Shown piece by piece: positions 27,901 through 35,944 of a DNA stretch of 64,000 nucleotides. A model generated the notes under the pieces. It was not told where the DNA came from, did no database searches, and saw nothing but the letters and a program-made list of their open reading frames with translations. Within the stretch, counting starts at the first letter, position 1; each line of letters begins with the position of its first letter. The translations under genes were made by a program, and so were the position numbers. The DNA is taken from contig NZ_JBEZFP010000034.1 in assembly GCF_040649515.1 (NCBI RefSeq), forward strand, positions 11,061 to 75,060, written 5' to 3'. The DNA is from Yinghuangia elevatio (GTDB taxonomy: Bacteria > Actinomycetota > Actinomycetes > Streptomycetales > Streptomycetaceae).

Positions 27901-28672
27901 TGACCTCGTTGGTGGTGCCGTTGTTGGCAGAGGGGACCTCCACCGCTTCCGAACAACCCGCCACCTCGGGTGTTGTCAGAAAGCACTCGGGAAGCCGCAC
28001 GAAGCGCAAGCGGGATCCCCAGCCAGCGCCGTAGAGCTGTTCGAAAGTTTCGTACTTGAGCTTGAGATCGACGGGCGTCGCGTCGGGCGACGGCTCCAGC
28101 TTCATGATGACGCCGTCGATGCCAGCGGCCTCGGTCTCCGCGCGAGTGGGCACGGTGACGGTCCATGTCCCGGATGCCGTTGTGGTCTCCGCCGTCGTGG
28201 TGACACTCGCCTGGACTCCGGACGGCGTTGCCGTCTGGGCTGGGCCGACCCACAGGGGCAGCGAAGCGACCTGCTGCATGTCGGTCGACGACGTCTCCAC
28301 GGTGGTCGCCGAGTTCGGAGCTACACCCTGTGTGCCGCCTGCGTTGAGGACGATATGGTCCGTTCCGCCATCGATTGGGGTGATACGCGTGGGAGCGTAT
28401 TCCTCTTGAGTCCCGGGAGCGACCGGCATCTGGAAGGTGGCCGTACTGTCAGCCCCCGGAACGGTTATGTCCTTTTGCAGTTCGGGTAGCTCGACTTCGG
28501 TGCGGGCCGGGTTGCTCCGGCCTGCGAACGCCTCAGCGGGAACAAGCGTCACCGTGAGCAACGCCGCGGTCGAGACCGCGATCAGTCGCAGTGGACGCCT
28601 GACTTCACGCACGCCGCCGTCGGCGAAACGGCGAAATCCGCGCCAGCGCACCGCAAACCCAAGACCGAACAC
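21998..28672 (-). CDS. RHS-repeat polymorphic toxin, secreted
   Basis: About 2224 residues from GTG 28672 (GGGGG upstream); the frame is open to TTG 28765. A Sec-type signal peptide lies near the start (LRLIAVSTAALLTVTLV then PAEAFA). Then come a beta-rich N-terminal module, many YD/RHS repeats (YDAVGRKT, YDADGNRL types) and the RHS core (LGAREYDPGLGRFISVDPI, then YGYANNNPVSLSDPTG). After DPTG the last 291 residues are a distinct toxin module of visibly lower GC. SDFILVEWRNGKIVNVLSMD followed by KHQAHAVVFVSADL recalls restriction-fold CDI tRNase toxins, but this is tentative. No same-strand immunity gene follows. Confidence 0.85.
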   Translation of the reverse strand: MFGLGFAVRWRGFRRFADGGVREVRRPLRLIAVSTAALLTVTLVPAEAFAGRSNPARTEVELPELQKDITVPGADSTATFQMPVAPGTQEEYAPTRITPIDGGTDHIVLNAGGTQGVAPNSATTVETSSTDMQQVASLPLWVGPAQTATPSGVQASVTTTAETTTASGTWTVTVPTRAETEAAGIDGVIMKLEPSPDATPVDLKLKYETFEQLYGAGWGSRLRFVRLPECFLTTPEVAGCSEAVEVPSANNGTTNEVTASVAAPDSPVATAQADSEAVTSATASTGGAMVLAAVGGESGEAGNYKATSLQPSGKWTAGGSSGGFAWSYPITTPPTAGLKPSVSLSYSSQSVDGRTSTTNNQASWVGDGWDYHPGFIERTYRSCVDDKTGSNTTKKTGDLCWGSENAVMSLNGSTVPLVKDDASGVWKPQRDDGTRVEQKFDTTNGDDNNEYWLVTTPDGTRYHFGLNRLPGWVPGNPTTESAWTVPVFGNQADEPCHQAIYENSACDQAWRWNLDYVEDTRGNAMAMYWKQEKNWYAKAGKTDQPKPYVRGGWLDRIEYGLRNDAVYTKPAAAKVSFTVDERCLRTPEFDCSDAKFTKHSEDGLHWPDVPVDSMCKETGKCMVSGPTFWTRKWLTTITTQVATAPGANTYRPVDSFELKHNFLDAQYDTNPPAWLDSLQRTGHAPDGALASLPPVTFHANAAAMPNRQTGPEDNRPPFLRLRVAKIFTETGGGIVVTYSEPDSACVPGVTKPAPENNTTRCFPVYWAPDGQDDPTKIEWFNKYVVTQVSEEDFVTGAPRVLTRYEYLGGAAWAKDDSEFAKPGHRTWSEWRGYAHVRTITGETDSNLRTAAGRKETRYFRGMHGDPLPKDPSGNNATRSVQVNDSTGAFVADDLLPYQGTAVEVITYLENAAAPVVAVREVSIPRAQETVSRARIDLPALTAYRLGLASIRKTESISDPLQQRIVPGGPTRTTESVTLSFDSASGRPHQVEDRGLIDPANPNNPDFAGDEQCTVSTYVNSTSANIIGAVAQVRTTTGSCADAATAGPERVVSDVQTFYDGHDDLRASPLKGQVSSTRMIDGAGSTHVQTAATEYDIYGRIKRLTDASGGVTKTTYTPADSSSATLVTVTNPLLHESSSTMEPGRGQVVSTADANGLIVRTAYDPLGRQTAVWKASQHQAGAAANVRHTYVVSADRATSVKTETLRDDGTYGVTTTLYDGLLRPRQTQTEAVGPGRLITDNLYNGSGGVRRNNTAYLAAGEPGTALYIPISSTEIRTWIESTYDGLGRVTRAELWYGGAQSPSRVTEKRYGGDQTTVIPPPGGTASRTWTDVHGRTTRIDQFTNAARTTYSSTTYAYDIRGDRIRATDPAGNIWKWKFDARGLMVESEDPDKGITTFSYDNGGRLIGSTDARGNTLATTYDAVGRKTTLRASDRYGPKLAEWFYDTAPGGIGQLAKSVRYDGADQYVNAVTGYDREYRPLGTAVTIPDSAGALKGTYTTTQTYTLTGKVAEVSLPSAGGLPTERVVTRYSSDGLPISTSGHSWYTSDVIYSPYGEVLRTQSGAAPTRLWTTATYDEHTGQILSSTTHREAGPYLVGETRYRYDKADNLTSINERTPGPNGGIVEDFQCFAFDTLRRMTEAWTSTNQCSTGPTTGPSGSVGGPDAYWTSYTFDALGNRLTEKSHAPNGDTAADSLRTYTYPPAPSGNKHQVSSVASSGQTPSTGSYTYDAAGNTRSRTINGREQQLLWDTEGRLERVSEDSDNTEYIYDADGNRLIGRTASSAGTVSTLSLGHTEVIAWSDGTITAERYYGHPGAPTAVRTSGPQGTLTFLITDHHGTATTAVGASAGMPVLRRKSMPFGQQRGQVPNVWPGTRGFVGGKTDTSTGLTHLGAREYDPGLGRFISVDPIIDITDPLQMQGYGYANNNPVSLSDPTGRSWFDSIVDSINEVASRAIDQSNNKQISMGMRNTPGTVDTPAGPKSVIYDGNGVPHKIATDGDNDHSRAAFAYLQEELKNSGRSLNAGNGYQLFYQEDAKPLVPKGYVRDANGNRVITGTTSDFILVEWRNGKIVNVLSMDATTTKPGTSVTHSAQTVTGKLPENSKHQAHAVVFVSADLNQARELHAHLGGDPRVRIIVPDGSFDSGSWASQFNGPENPRAKPPTKGGGAASGPVLRGPGRLNTLNGVGAGILWIDNVYKYGVVDGSVETFLNVVDPFCLVSCPKPREWA

Positions 28673-29172
28673 GTGGAATAGCCCCCAAAGACCCCGGGCA
28701 CAGCGAATGCCCCCCAGCCCACACGAGTGGCGCTGATCTTGGCCGATAAGTCGATTCCCTGGCAATGATCAGATTGAGATCTTGGTGGACCGCACGCGAG
28801 ATCCAGCCGTTCCGGTTGCCCGAATTATTCTATATTTTCTTTTTGTTCGTCGTAAATCGGGCGCAGATTGATCGAAACTTGGCTGGAACAAGCGCTCCTT
28901 GGCGAGTTCTACGCCACGGACAGACCTTGATCGGCACGCTGTGGAGGCGATAGGACTCACCGCGAGACTTGCGGCGGGTTTGTTGACTTGATGCCTTGGT
29001 GCTCTGGTCCTGAGTTCGTTGCGCCCTGTTGCATTCGTTCTTCCTTTGTGGCTCCGGGTGCAGGTGGCGTGCCGTCTCCCGCGAAAGCGGCGCCAGGCGG
29101 GGTGGGCAGGTCCGCAGTTGACCTTGGGTGGGGATTTTCACGTTGACATCACGGATGCGCCGGTGATGTCCC
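28673..29172. other. Divergent promoter region of the RHS and LGFP giant genes
   Basis: 500 bp between two divergent giant genes. The part at 28800-28900 is markedly AT-rich (TTATTCTATATTTTC), which suits promoters. A plus-strand frame of 62 codons (28765-28953) is open here but has no ribosome site. Confidence 0.5.
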
Positions 29173-32100
29173 TTGACGAAGGGGGCGGGGGCTTTGTCGT
29201 TGTCGGCCAAGCGTTTTCTGTGGCCTGGCAGTTGGCCGGGTAAGCGGGCTGGGGCGGTTGTCGCCGCAGTCGTCGCGTCTGCGCTGGGGGTCGGCACGCT
29301 GACCGTACTGGTCGACGACGAAGGCAACAGCGACGGTGCATCGGTTGCCGGCCCTGCGCCGATCGACGAGAACGAGGCCCAGCGCCGTGCCCGAGTGACG
29401 GGGCAACCCGTGCGCGTGGAGACGTCGTTGACGGCGACGAGCACGACGATGGCGAACCCGGACGGGTCGTTCACCTGGACGCAGCACGTGCTGCCTATCC
29501 GGGTGAAGGCCGGAACCAGGTGGACGGACGTCGACACGACGCTGACAGCGGTGCCAGGCGGGTTCGCCACACGGTCGACGACGACGAAACTCGTCTTCGG
29601 CGCCGGTGGTTCGGCCGCGTCGGTTCCGGTCGGCGCGGCAGCCCGGAACGCGCCGCCGCGCCTGTCGGCTGCGGACCCGTCAGCTGCGCCGACACCGGCC
29701 AGTTCTGTTCCGCCGCCAGCCGAACCAGACACGATGCCGTCACTGCCCGAGACAGGCGAGAGCGCCCATGTCCCGGTGGTGACGGCGTCGCCGACCGCGT
29801 CTGTTCCGACACAGCCCACATCCCCTGCCGCAACCGCGTCGTCGGACGATGCCGCGACCGCAGAACTCGCCGCTGGGAATGATGCTTTGCCGCCAGGCGC
29901 GTTGCTTCGGATGACGTCGCCGGAAGGCAAGTCGTTCACGCTGATGTGGCCGAACGGGGCGCTGCCGACCGCGGAGGTGGCCGGGGACCGGGCTCTATAC
30001 CCGGAGGTCTTTCCCGGGGTGGACCTGGTGCTGACGGCGCGGGACGGCGGGTTCTCCCAGGTGCTTGTGGTCAAGGACCGCCAAGCCGCGGGCAGCCCGC
30101 AGGTCGCACAGCTGGGTTACCAACTGTCCTCCGCGGAGCTGTGGTTCACCCACGATGCCGAGTCCGGTGTTGTGCGTGCGGTCGACGCGGCCGGTGGGGT
30201 GGTGGCGGCGTCGCCGACGCCGTTTATGTGGGACTCCTCCGGCCACACCCCGACCAGCCGCTGGGCCGAACGCGAAGCCGCGCTCTCCCAGCCCCCCGCA
30301 ACACCGACCACGCCGGCCGACTCCGCCTCTGCTCCCTCCGGGCCGTCCGACACCTCCCCTACACCCGTACCATCGTCGTCCGGACCTGCGATGCCGCCGG
30401 TGTCCGGGACGCTGGCGCTACCAGGGCTGGGTGGCCCGGAGCCAGGCACGCGTGAGGCCGTGGTGGCCTCGCGGTTGGACGGGAACGTGCTACGCCTGAC
30501 GCCGGACCAAGGGCTGCTGACCTCATCCGAGACGGTGTTCCCGGTGTTCGTGGACCCGTCGTTCTGGTCGAAGCAGGCCGGGTGGACCCTGGCGTACAAG
30601 AAGTTCCCCAACTCCTCCTTCTGGATGGGCGCGAACTTCAACGGCGGCACCACCACCGCCCGGATCGGGCACGAGAACGACACCAGCGGCACCGCGCAGT
30701 CGTTCTTCCGGATGTCGTTCGACCCGAACCTGCTGGCCGGGGCGGTGTTCAGCTCGTCGACGTTCCGGATCCTGGAGACCCACGCGTGGTCGTGCCAGGC
30801 CCGCGCGGTGGACCTGCACCACACCGGCCCGATCAACGAGGGCACCACCTGGACGAACAAGCCCGCCCCGGGCATCCTCCAGCAGTCGGTGAACGCCGCG
30901 AAGGGCTACAACGCGAACTGCCCCGGCGACTACCTGGCGTTCAACACCCTCAACGCCGCGACCATGGCCCGCGACAGCGGGTGGGGCGACGTGACGCTCG
31001 TGCTGAAGGCGCAGAACGAGAACGACACGTTCGCGTGGAAGAAGTTCGCGGTCAATCCGAGCATGGAGATCGTCTACAACCGTCCGCCGTGGCACTCCGG
31101 CGCCATCGGCACCTCCCCGGGAGGGGCGTGCCGCACCGACGCAGGCAACGTGATCGCCGACAACGACGTGCGCATCTACGCCCACAACGCGGACCCGGAC
31201 GGCAACCTGGACGGGGTGTTCATGCGGATCTGGGACGAGACCACCGGCGTACGCATCTTCGACGACTGGGCCCCGCTGGCAGGCAACGGCTGGATCAACT
31301 ACGACATCCTCCACACCCGGTTGAGGGACGGGTCGACGTACGCCTACACGTTCGATCCGCACGACAGCTCCGGGCTGTTCGCCGGCCCCACCGGGTTCCC
31401 CGGCGCGATCAACAACCCGTGCCGGTTCAAGGTCGACAAGTCCGCCCCCAACGCTCCGTCGGTGACCTCGCCGCAGTACAAGGCGGGCTCGGATGCGGCG
31501 TGGCCCGAGGGCGCGGAGTACGGCACCCTCGGCGAGTTCACGTTCGGTGCGAACGGCACCGCAGACACCCTCGAGTACGCCTACAGCTTCGACACGAACA
31601 ACTTCCAGAACCGGGTCAAGGCCCCCGCACCCGGCAAGGCCTCCACCATCCGCGCGACTCCCGCGCACGCCGGGCCCGCGCAGTTGTACGTGAAGGCGAT
31701 CGACAAGGTCGGCAACTGGTCCGGGCAGACGGTCTACAGCTTCTTCGTGGAGCCGCGCGACCAGGTCGACGGGCCGATGGACTTCACCGGCGACCAGAAG
31801 CCGGACCTCGCCCTGGTCAACGCGGGAGGCGACCTGCAGGTGTTCCCGTCGTTCTCCGGTGGGAAGCTCAACAAGCCGATCAACGGCACCCGCACCGACG
31901 ACGGCGCGGGCAACGTGCACAACCAGGTCCCTGCCGGGTACTTCACCAACGCCCTGACCACCTACCACGGCGACTGGTGGGGCGCGGACGGGTTCCAGGA
32001 CCTCATCGCGCGGATGCCCGACGGGAAACTGTGGGTCTACCCCGGCAACGGCCGCGGCGCCGTCGACACCGCCGCCCGCATCGAACTGCTCCTCCCCCCA

Positions 32101-33480
32101 GGGTCACCGGCGCCGTCCGCGCTCACGCAGATCCTCGCGCTCGGCGACGCCACCGGCGACGGCCTGCCCGACATGCTCGCCGTCGTCGGGGCGGACCTGT
32201 GGGCCTTCAACGGGTACACCGGCGCCACCATGCTCTCCGCAGCAAAGATCGGTACCGGCGGATGGGCCGACTACACCATCCACACCGCGGGCGACATCAG
32301 CGGCGACGGCGCCTACGACCTGATCATGCGCCACAAGACCGAGGGCAAGCTCTACCTGCGCCTCGGCGCCAAACAGGGCGGCGGCACCAACCTCGCTGCG
32401 CTCGGCGGCGGCGACAAGACCGTCTACGGCACCAGTGGATGGAAGCTCACCGAGTTCCCCCACCTGCAAGCGACCCCGGACGTCACCGGCGACAACATCC
32501 CCGACCTGTGGGCCTCCGACACCGCCGGCACCCGCTACCTCTACGCCGGCGGCCGCACCGCCCACGGCCCACGCAGCGACATGGGCGGCGACAACCTCAA
32601 CTTCTGCCAGACGTTCCCCGGCGCTACCGGTGGCACCAAGAACCTGTGCGGCCCGGTCCTGGCCAAGTACCTCGACCTCGGCGGACCCTCCGGCGCGTAC
32701 AAGCCGGTCACCGACACCCTCACCGCACCCGACGGCGCCGGCAAGTACACCTACTTCCGCACCGCAGGCGCCACCGAGGACAACGCCGTCATCTACTGGC
32801 ACCCCAACACCGGCGCCGCCCTCGTCCAGGGCACCCTCCTGAAGAAATGGGCCTCGCTGAACTGGGAGAGGGGACTGCTCGGCTACCCCGTCGCCGACGA
32901 GTACGCCGACGGCACCGCCGGCTGGTACTCCCTGTTCCAAAAGGGCGGAATCTACGCCGAACGCGGCAAGAGCGCCTACTACGTCCTCAACGACATCCAC
33001 CTGAAGTACATCGAACGCGGCCACGTCGCCACCCTCGGCTACCCGGTCAACGACGAGACCGGCGCCCCCGACGGCATCGGCTGGTTCAACCACTTCAGCA
33101 AGGGCGGCGTGTCCGTCTACTGGAGCCCGAACACCGGAGCCCACTCCATCGGCGGCGCCATCCGCACCCGCTGGGCCGAACTCGGCTGGGAGACCAACCT
33201 CGGCTACCCCACCATCGACGACACCAAAACCCCGGACGGAGTCGGCTACTTCAACCACTTCAGCACCTACTCCAGCATCTACTGGCACCCCAGCACCGGA
33301 GCCTGGGCCGTCGTCGGCGCCATCCGCACCCACTGGGCGTCCATCGGCTGGGAACGCAGCTGGCTCGGCTACCCCACCAGCAACGAATTCGACGTCGCCG
33401 GCGGCAAACGCAGCAACTTCCAGAACGGCTACCTCATCTGGACCGCCGCCACCGGAGCCGTCACCGCCCACCCCAACTGA
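29173..33480 (+). CDS. Giant secreted DNRLRE / FG-GAP / LGFP-repeat protein
   Basis: About 1435 residues; all nearby starts are TTG (29173, 29194, 29200), with GAAGGGGGCGGGGG before the later ones. An N-terminal hydrophobic segment (GAVVAAVVASALGVGTLTVL) directs export or anchors. Then: Ser/Pro/Thr-rich linker, DNRLRE-type module (FFRMSFD... HHTGPINEGTTWTNKP), Ig-like region, FG-GAP/VCBS repeats with Ca-binding patterns (DATGDGLPD, DISGDGAYD, DVTGDNIPD), and about five C-terminal LGFP repeats (LGYPVADE, LGYPVNDE, LGYPTIDD, LGYPTSNE), known to bind cell-wall material. It is divergent from the RHS gene, so it may be an accessory surface protein. Confidence 0.85.
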   Translation: MTKGAGALSLSAKRFLWPGSWPGKRAGAVVAAVVASALGVGTLTVLVDDEGNSDGASVAGPAPIDENEAQRRARVTGQPVRVETSLTATSTTMANPDGSFTWTQHVLPIRVKAGTRWTDVDTTLTAVPGGFATRSTTTKLVFGAGGSAASVPVGAAARNAPPRLSAADPSAAPTPASSVPPPAEPDTMPSLPETGESAHVPVVTASPTASVPTQPTSPAATASSDDAATAELAAGNDALPPGALLRMTSPEGKSFTLMWPNGALPTAEVAGDRALYPEVFPGVDLVLTARDGGFSQVLVVKDRQAAGSPQVAQLGYQLSSAELWFTHDAESGVVRAVDAAGGVVAASPTPFMWDSSGHTPTSRWAEREAALSQPPATPTTPADSASAPSGPSDTSPTPVPSSSGPAMPPVSGTLALPGLGGPEPGTREAVVASRLDGNVLRLTPDQGLLTSSETVFPVFVDPSFWSKQAGWTLAYKKFPNSSFWMGANFNGGTTTARIGHENDTSGTAQSFFRMSFDPNLLAGAVFSSSTFRILETHAWSCQARAVDLHHTGPINEGTTWTNKPAPGILQQSVNAAKGYNANCPGDYLAFNTLNAATMARDSGWGDVTLVLKAQNENDTFAWKKFAVNPSMEIVYNRPPWHSGAIGTSPGGACRTDAGNVIADNDVRIYAHNADPDGNLDGVFMRIWDETTGVRIFDDWAPLAGNGWINYDILHTRLRDGSTYAYTFDPHDSSGLFAGPTGFPGAINNPCRFKVDKSAPNAPSVTSPQYKAGSDAAWPEGAEYGTLGEFTFGANGTADTLEYAYSFDTNNFQNRVKAPAPGKASTIRATPAHAGPAQLYVKAIDKVGNWSGQTVYSFFVEPRDQVDGPMDFTGDQKPDLALVNAGGDLQVFPSFSGGKLNKPINGTRTDDGAGNVHNQVPAGYFTNALTTYHGDWWGADGFQDLIARMPDGKLWVYPGNGRGAVDTAARIELLLPPGSPAPSALTQILALGDATGDGLPDMLAVVGADLWAFNGYTGATMLSAAKIGTGGWADYTIHTAGDISGDGAYDLIMRHKTEGKLYLRLGAKQGGGTNLAALGGGDKTVYGTSGWKLTEFPHLQATPDVTGDNIPDLWASDTAGTRYLYAGGRTAHGPRSDMGGDNLNFCQTFPGATGGTKNLCGPVLAKYLDLGGPSGAYKPVTDTLTAPDGAGKYTYFRTAGATEDNAVIYWHPNTGAALVQGTLLKKWASLNWERGLLGYPVADEYADGTAGWYSLFQKGGIYAERGKSAYYVLNDIHLKYIERGHVATLGYPVNDETGAPDGIGWFNHFSKGGVSVYWSPNTGAHSIGGAIRTRWAELGWETNLGYPTIDDTKTPDGVGYFNHFSTYSSIYWHPSTGAWAVVGAIRTHWASIGWERSWLGYPTSNEFDVAGGKRSNFQNGYLIWTAATGAVTAHPN

Positions 33481-33489
33481 CCGACCACA

Positions 33490-33528
33490 CCACGCGGGCG
33501 CCTGAGGAATGCTCGGGCACCCGCGTGG
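33490..33528 (+). terminator. Hairpin terminator after the LGFP protein gene
   Basis: CCACGCGGG (33490-33498) pairs with CCCGCGTGG (33520-33528), with further pairing GCC/GGC and GAG/CTC inside. It lies 9 bp after the stop codon. Confidence 0.65.
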
Positions 33529-33683
33529 TCAGGTCTACGTCGTTCTGCCCGGCCCCGCTTACGTCATGGCCTGACCGGTCGGCTCGACATTGGCCCCCTG
33601 AGGTTCGGGAGCCAGCGGACCGCCGGTGCGCGTTCAGCCACACACCGCCGGTCGGTGCTTTCGCCGGCGCCGGGCGCCATCCA

Positions 33684-34169
33684 TCAGCGACAAGCGGCGA
33701 GGATCAGACCGAGGTCGTCGTCCGGCAAGCACACCTCCCCGCAGTCCGGGTCGTCCGCGACAACCCGGATCGCCGGTTCCGCGGACGCGACCAGCGCCGC
33801 CGCGTCACGGCGGCGGTGCCAAGCGCGAGGCTGCCGCGGCGGCCTGGTCCGCACCGGCGGCGGCTGCGCGTGGTCCTGCCACGCGGCCGCGGTGACCGGA
33901 TCGGCGATCGCCCCGTAGTACAGCGCCAACAGCCGTGCCGCGTGCGGGTCCTCGGCACCGGCGGCGTAGCGCCACCAGAACGCGGCGGCGTCCGCGCGGC
34001 CCGTCAGGTAGAGCAGGCACGCAAACACCACCGCCCCGGTCGGGCGGTAGTCGTGCGGGAACGCCGACACCTGCGCGGCCGCGTCGCGGTGCCGCACCGC
34101 GGTCACGCAGCACGCCTCCAGCAGGAGTTCCGCGCGCCGGTGCGCCGCCGGCGGCTCCGACTCCGACAT
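33684..34169 (-). CDS. Hypothetical protein with Sel1/TPR-like helices
   Basis: 161 residues. The middle GRADAAAFWWRYAAGAEDPHAA resembles a Sel1 unit. This type of protein is frequent in Streptomyces integrative elements and plasmids. The ATG at 34169 overlaps, head to head, the small plus-strand frame at 34168. The C-terminus ends DDDLGLILAACR. Function unknown. Confidence 0.6.
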   Translation of the reverse strand: MSESEPPAAHRRAELLLEACCVTAVRHRDAAAQVSAFPHDYRPTGAVVFACLLYLTGRADAAAFWWRYAAGAEDPHAARLLALYYGAIADPVTAAAWQDHAQPPPVRTRPPRQPRAWHRRRDAAALVASAEPAIRVVADDPDCGEVCLPDDDLGLILAACR

Positions 34170-34257
34170 GACGCTCTACGGGGTCGCCGGCGCAGCGGTA
34201 CTGGCCGCCGGGGCAGGCACGCTGCTGCTCGCCAAGCGCCGGCGCGCCGACCACTAG
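34168..34257 (+). CDS. 29-residue membrane tail, sorting-signal-like
   Basis: ATG 34168 encodes one hydrophobic segment (YGVAGAAVLAAGAGTLLLA) followed by KRRRADH and a stop. This is the shape of the C-terminus of sortase-anchored proteins (hydrophobic helix plus basic tail), but no LPXTG-type motif precedes it. It is either a tiny membrane protein or the relic of an anchored surface protein. No ribosome site. Confidence 0.4.
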   Translation: MTLYGVAGAAVLAAGAGTLLLAKRRRADH

Positions 34258-34310
34258 CGGACCGCTCGACCGCACCGCGGCGTCGCACACCCACCGGACC
34301 CGTCCGGTCA

Positions 34311-34393
34311 CGCTCCTCGGGTTCGGCCGGGCAGGCGGGCGGCGGTAAGTCTGCGGACGGCGTTGTGGGCCTGCCTGTGGCCTCTGCAGCGCG
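34311..34393. repeat. Left direct repeat flanking the decarboxylase cassette
   Basis: Aligned by eye it matches 39946-40039 at about 85 percent in the same orientation, including the exact blocks CTCCTCGGGTTCGGCC, GTCTGCGGACGGCGT and TGTGGCCTCT. Neither copy looks coding. The pair encloses the XRE regulator, decarboxylase, methyltransferase, nucleotidyltransferase and HIT genes. Confidence 0.7.
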
Positions 34394-34398
34394 ATAGC

Positions 34399-34432
34399 CC
34401 TCGGCCCCGGATGGTCACATCCGGGGCCGAGG
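34399..34432 (-). terminator. Perfect 15-bp hairpin terminator of the XRE gene
   Basis: CCTCGGCCCCGGATG and CATCCGGGGCCGAGG pair perfectly around GTCA. It lies 26 bp beyond the stop of the minus-strand XRE gene and may work in both directions. Confidence 0.8.
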
Positions 34433-34458
34433 CATTCGCTGCCGGAGCGACGGGGAGC

Positions 34459-35757
34459 CTAAGCGGGGCGACCTACTGCGGCGACCAGGTCACGAACGCC
34501 GACGGCATGAGGGTGGCGTTGATGGAGTTCGGTGACGATGGCTCGGATTGAGGGGCGGTCGCGTACTTCGCCGGGGGCCTCGCGGAGGGCGGCCCGCAGC
34601 GCGGTGGCGGTCTCTTCGGGGCGGCCCCGTTGGTGCCAGGCGCGGGCAAGGTCGGTGTGGAGCCGGCCGCGCCGCTCGGCGGTGGGGAACTGCCCGGGAT
34701 GCAGTCCGCGCCCGATGGCGAGCGCGGTGCCGGCGTCGCCGAGGCTCCAGTGGACGCCGACCGCGTAGAGCTGCACGGAGGCATGGTTGACGGTGCCGCT
34801 GCGGGCGCGGGTGTCTGCGGCGTCGGGGACGCGCCGTACGGCGTGCTCGGCGTCGCGCAGGAGTTCGTGTGCGGTGGCGCGGTCGCCGTTGGTTGCCGCG
34901 GTGTACGCGCAGGTGCACAGCATCTGCGCGTACGCCTCTGCTTCGGCGGGGCGGGTCAGGCCGGTGGCCTCGATCCGGGAGGCGGCCTGCAGGGTCAGGC
35001 GTTGCGCGGCGGCTTTCTCGCCTTGGTGGCGCAGGAGGATGGCGAGTTGGCGGGCGGCGGAGGCGGCGGCGAGGGGTGAGCCGGACAGGTCCGCGTACAC
35101 GGTCGCGCGGTCGGCGGCGCTGCGTGAGGCCGGGTGCCGTCCGATCTTGGTGAGGACTTCGGTGGTGAGGTCGTAGCAGGCGGCCAGTCGGCCGTAGTCC
35201 TCGGGCCGGGCGTCGCGGGCGGCGGCGTGTGCGGCGGCGAGCAGGTCGGGCACGTTCGCGACGAGCCGGGCGTGGTCGCCGGCGTCGAAGAGGGCCCGGG
35301 CGCGGGCGAGGCGGGCGGTGACGTCCTGGGCGGTGGCCAGCCCGGCAGGGTCGGGGATCGCGGCGAGAGCGTCGTCGACCTTCAGGAACGCCGCGGCGGG
35401 CACCGCCAGGGACGCGGTCAGCAGTTGACGACGGCGCATCGGATCCTCCTCCGCTCGCCCTGCGGCGGCCTTTGCCACCTTAGCGGGTAGTGGGTCCGCT
35501 ACCCCCAGTGCTGTGGCGAGGACATGCCGGGGCATGCCGACAGCTTGGGCGGCGCGGCGCAGCATGGCGATCTCGCCGCCCGCGCGCCTGCGTTCCATCC
35601 GGGACAGGGCGGAGGCGGAGAACCCGAGGACGTCGCCGAGGTCTTTGAGGTGCCATCCGCGGGCTTCGCGACCGAGGCGGATCAGACCGCCGATGTCGCC
35701 GTGCTCGGCGAGGCCGCGTGCCTGTGCGCTGCTCCACATCGGATCCGGTGCGGTCAT
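34459..35757 (-). CDS. XRE-family regulator with C-terminal TPR-like domain
   Basis: 432 residues from ATG 35757 (an adjacent GTG at 35760 is possible), with GAGAGGGG just upstream. Residues 22-70 are an XRE helix-turn-helix (LIRLGREARGWHLKDLGDVL, then FSASALSRMERRR). A short Ala-rich hydrophobic stretch (LTASLAVPAAAFL) and a long helical repeat domain follow, the usual layout of large actinobacterial XRE-TPR regulators that sense a ligand or peptide. It is divergent from the decarboxylase operon, with about 190 bp between starts, and is the likely regulator of that operon. Confidence 0.85.
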   Translation of the reverse strand: MTAPDPMWSSAQARGLAEHGDIGGLIRLGREARGWHLKDLGDVLGFSASALSRMERRRAGGEIAMLRRAAQAVGMPRHVLATALGVADPLPAKVAKAAAGRAEEDPMRRRQLLTASLAVPAAAFLKVDDALAAIPDPAGLATAQDVTARLARARALFDAGDHARLVANVPDLLAAAHAAARDARPEDYGRLAACYDLTTEVLTKIGRHPASRSAADRATVYADLSGSPLAAASAARQLAILLRHQGEKAAAQRLTLQAASRIEATGLTRPAEAEAYAQMLCTCAYTAATNGDRATAHELLRDAEHAVRRVPDAADTRARSGTVNHASVQLYAVGVHWSLGDAGTALAIGRGLHPGQFPTAERRGRLHTDLARAWHQRGRPEETATALRAALREAPGEVRDRPSIRAIVTELHQRHPHAVGVRDLVAAVGRPA

Positions 35758-35944
35758 CACTACCCCTCTCGGGGGCGCACGGGTGTCCCGCCCACCGTAG
35801 CCACGCGATCACGGTGTGTCGAGGTCGTTTGCACAGTACGCAACGGCGTTGCAGGGCCTGCACGTTGGCGCCGCGCACGGGGCGGGGGGCGCTGTGCTGG
35901 GGGCCCGGGGCCCGGTGCGGGCCCGTCGTCGAGGAGGGCGTTCG

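Noticed and set aside
28765..28953. 62-codon plus-strand frame with a hydrophobic stretch in the divergent promoter region
   Set aside because: No ribosome site and AT-rich promoter-like DNA; hydrophobicity follows from base composition.
30582..34397. Open frame of 1271 codons on the plus strand overlapping the LGFP-protein gene
   Set aside because: It is Arg/Pro/His-rich and lies in the wrong frame of a gene with clear domains; a shadow produced by high GC content.
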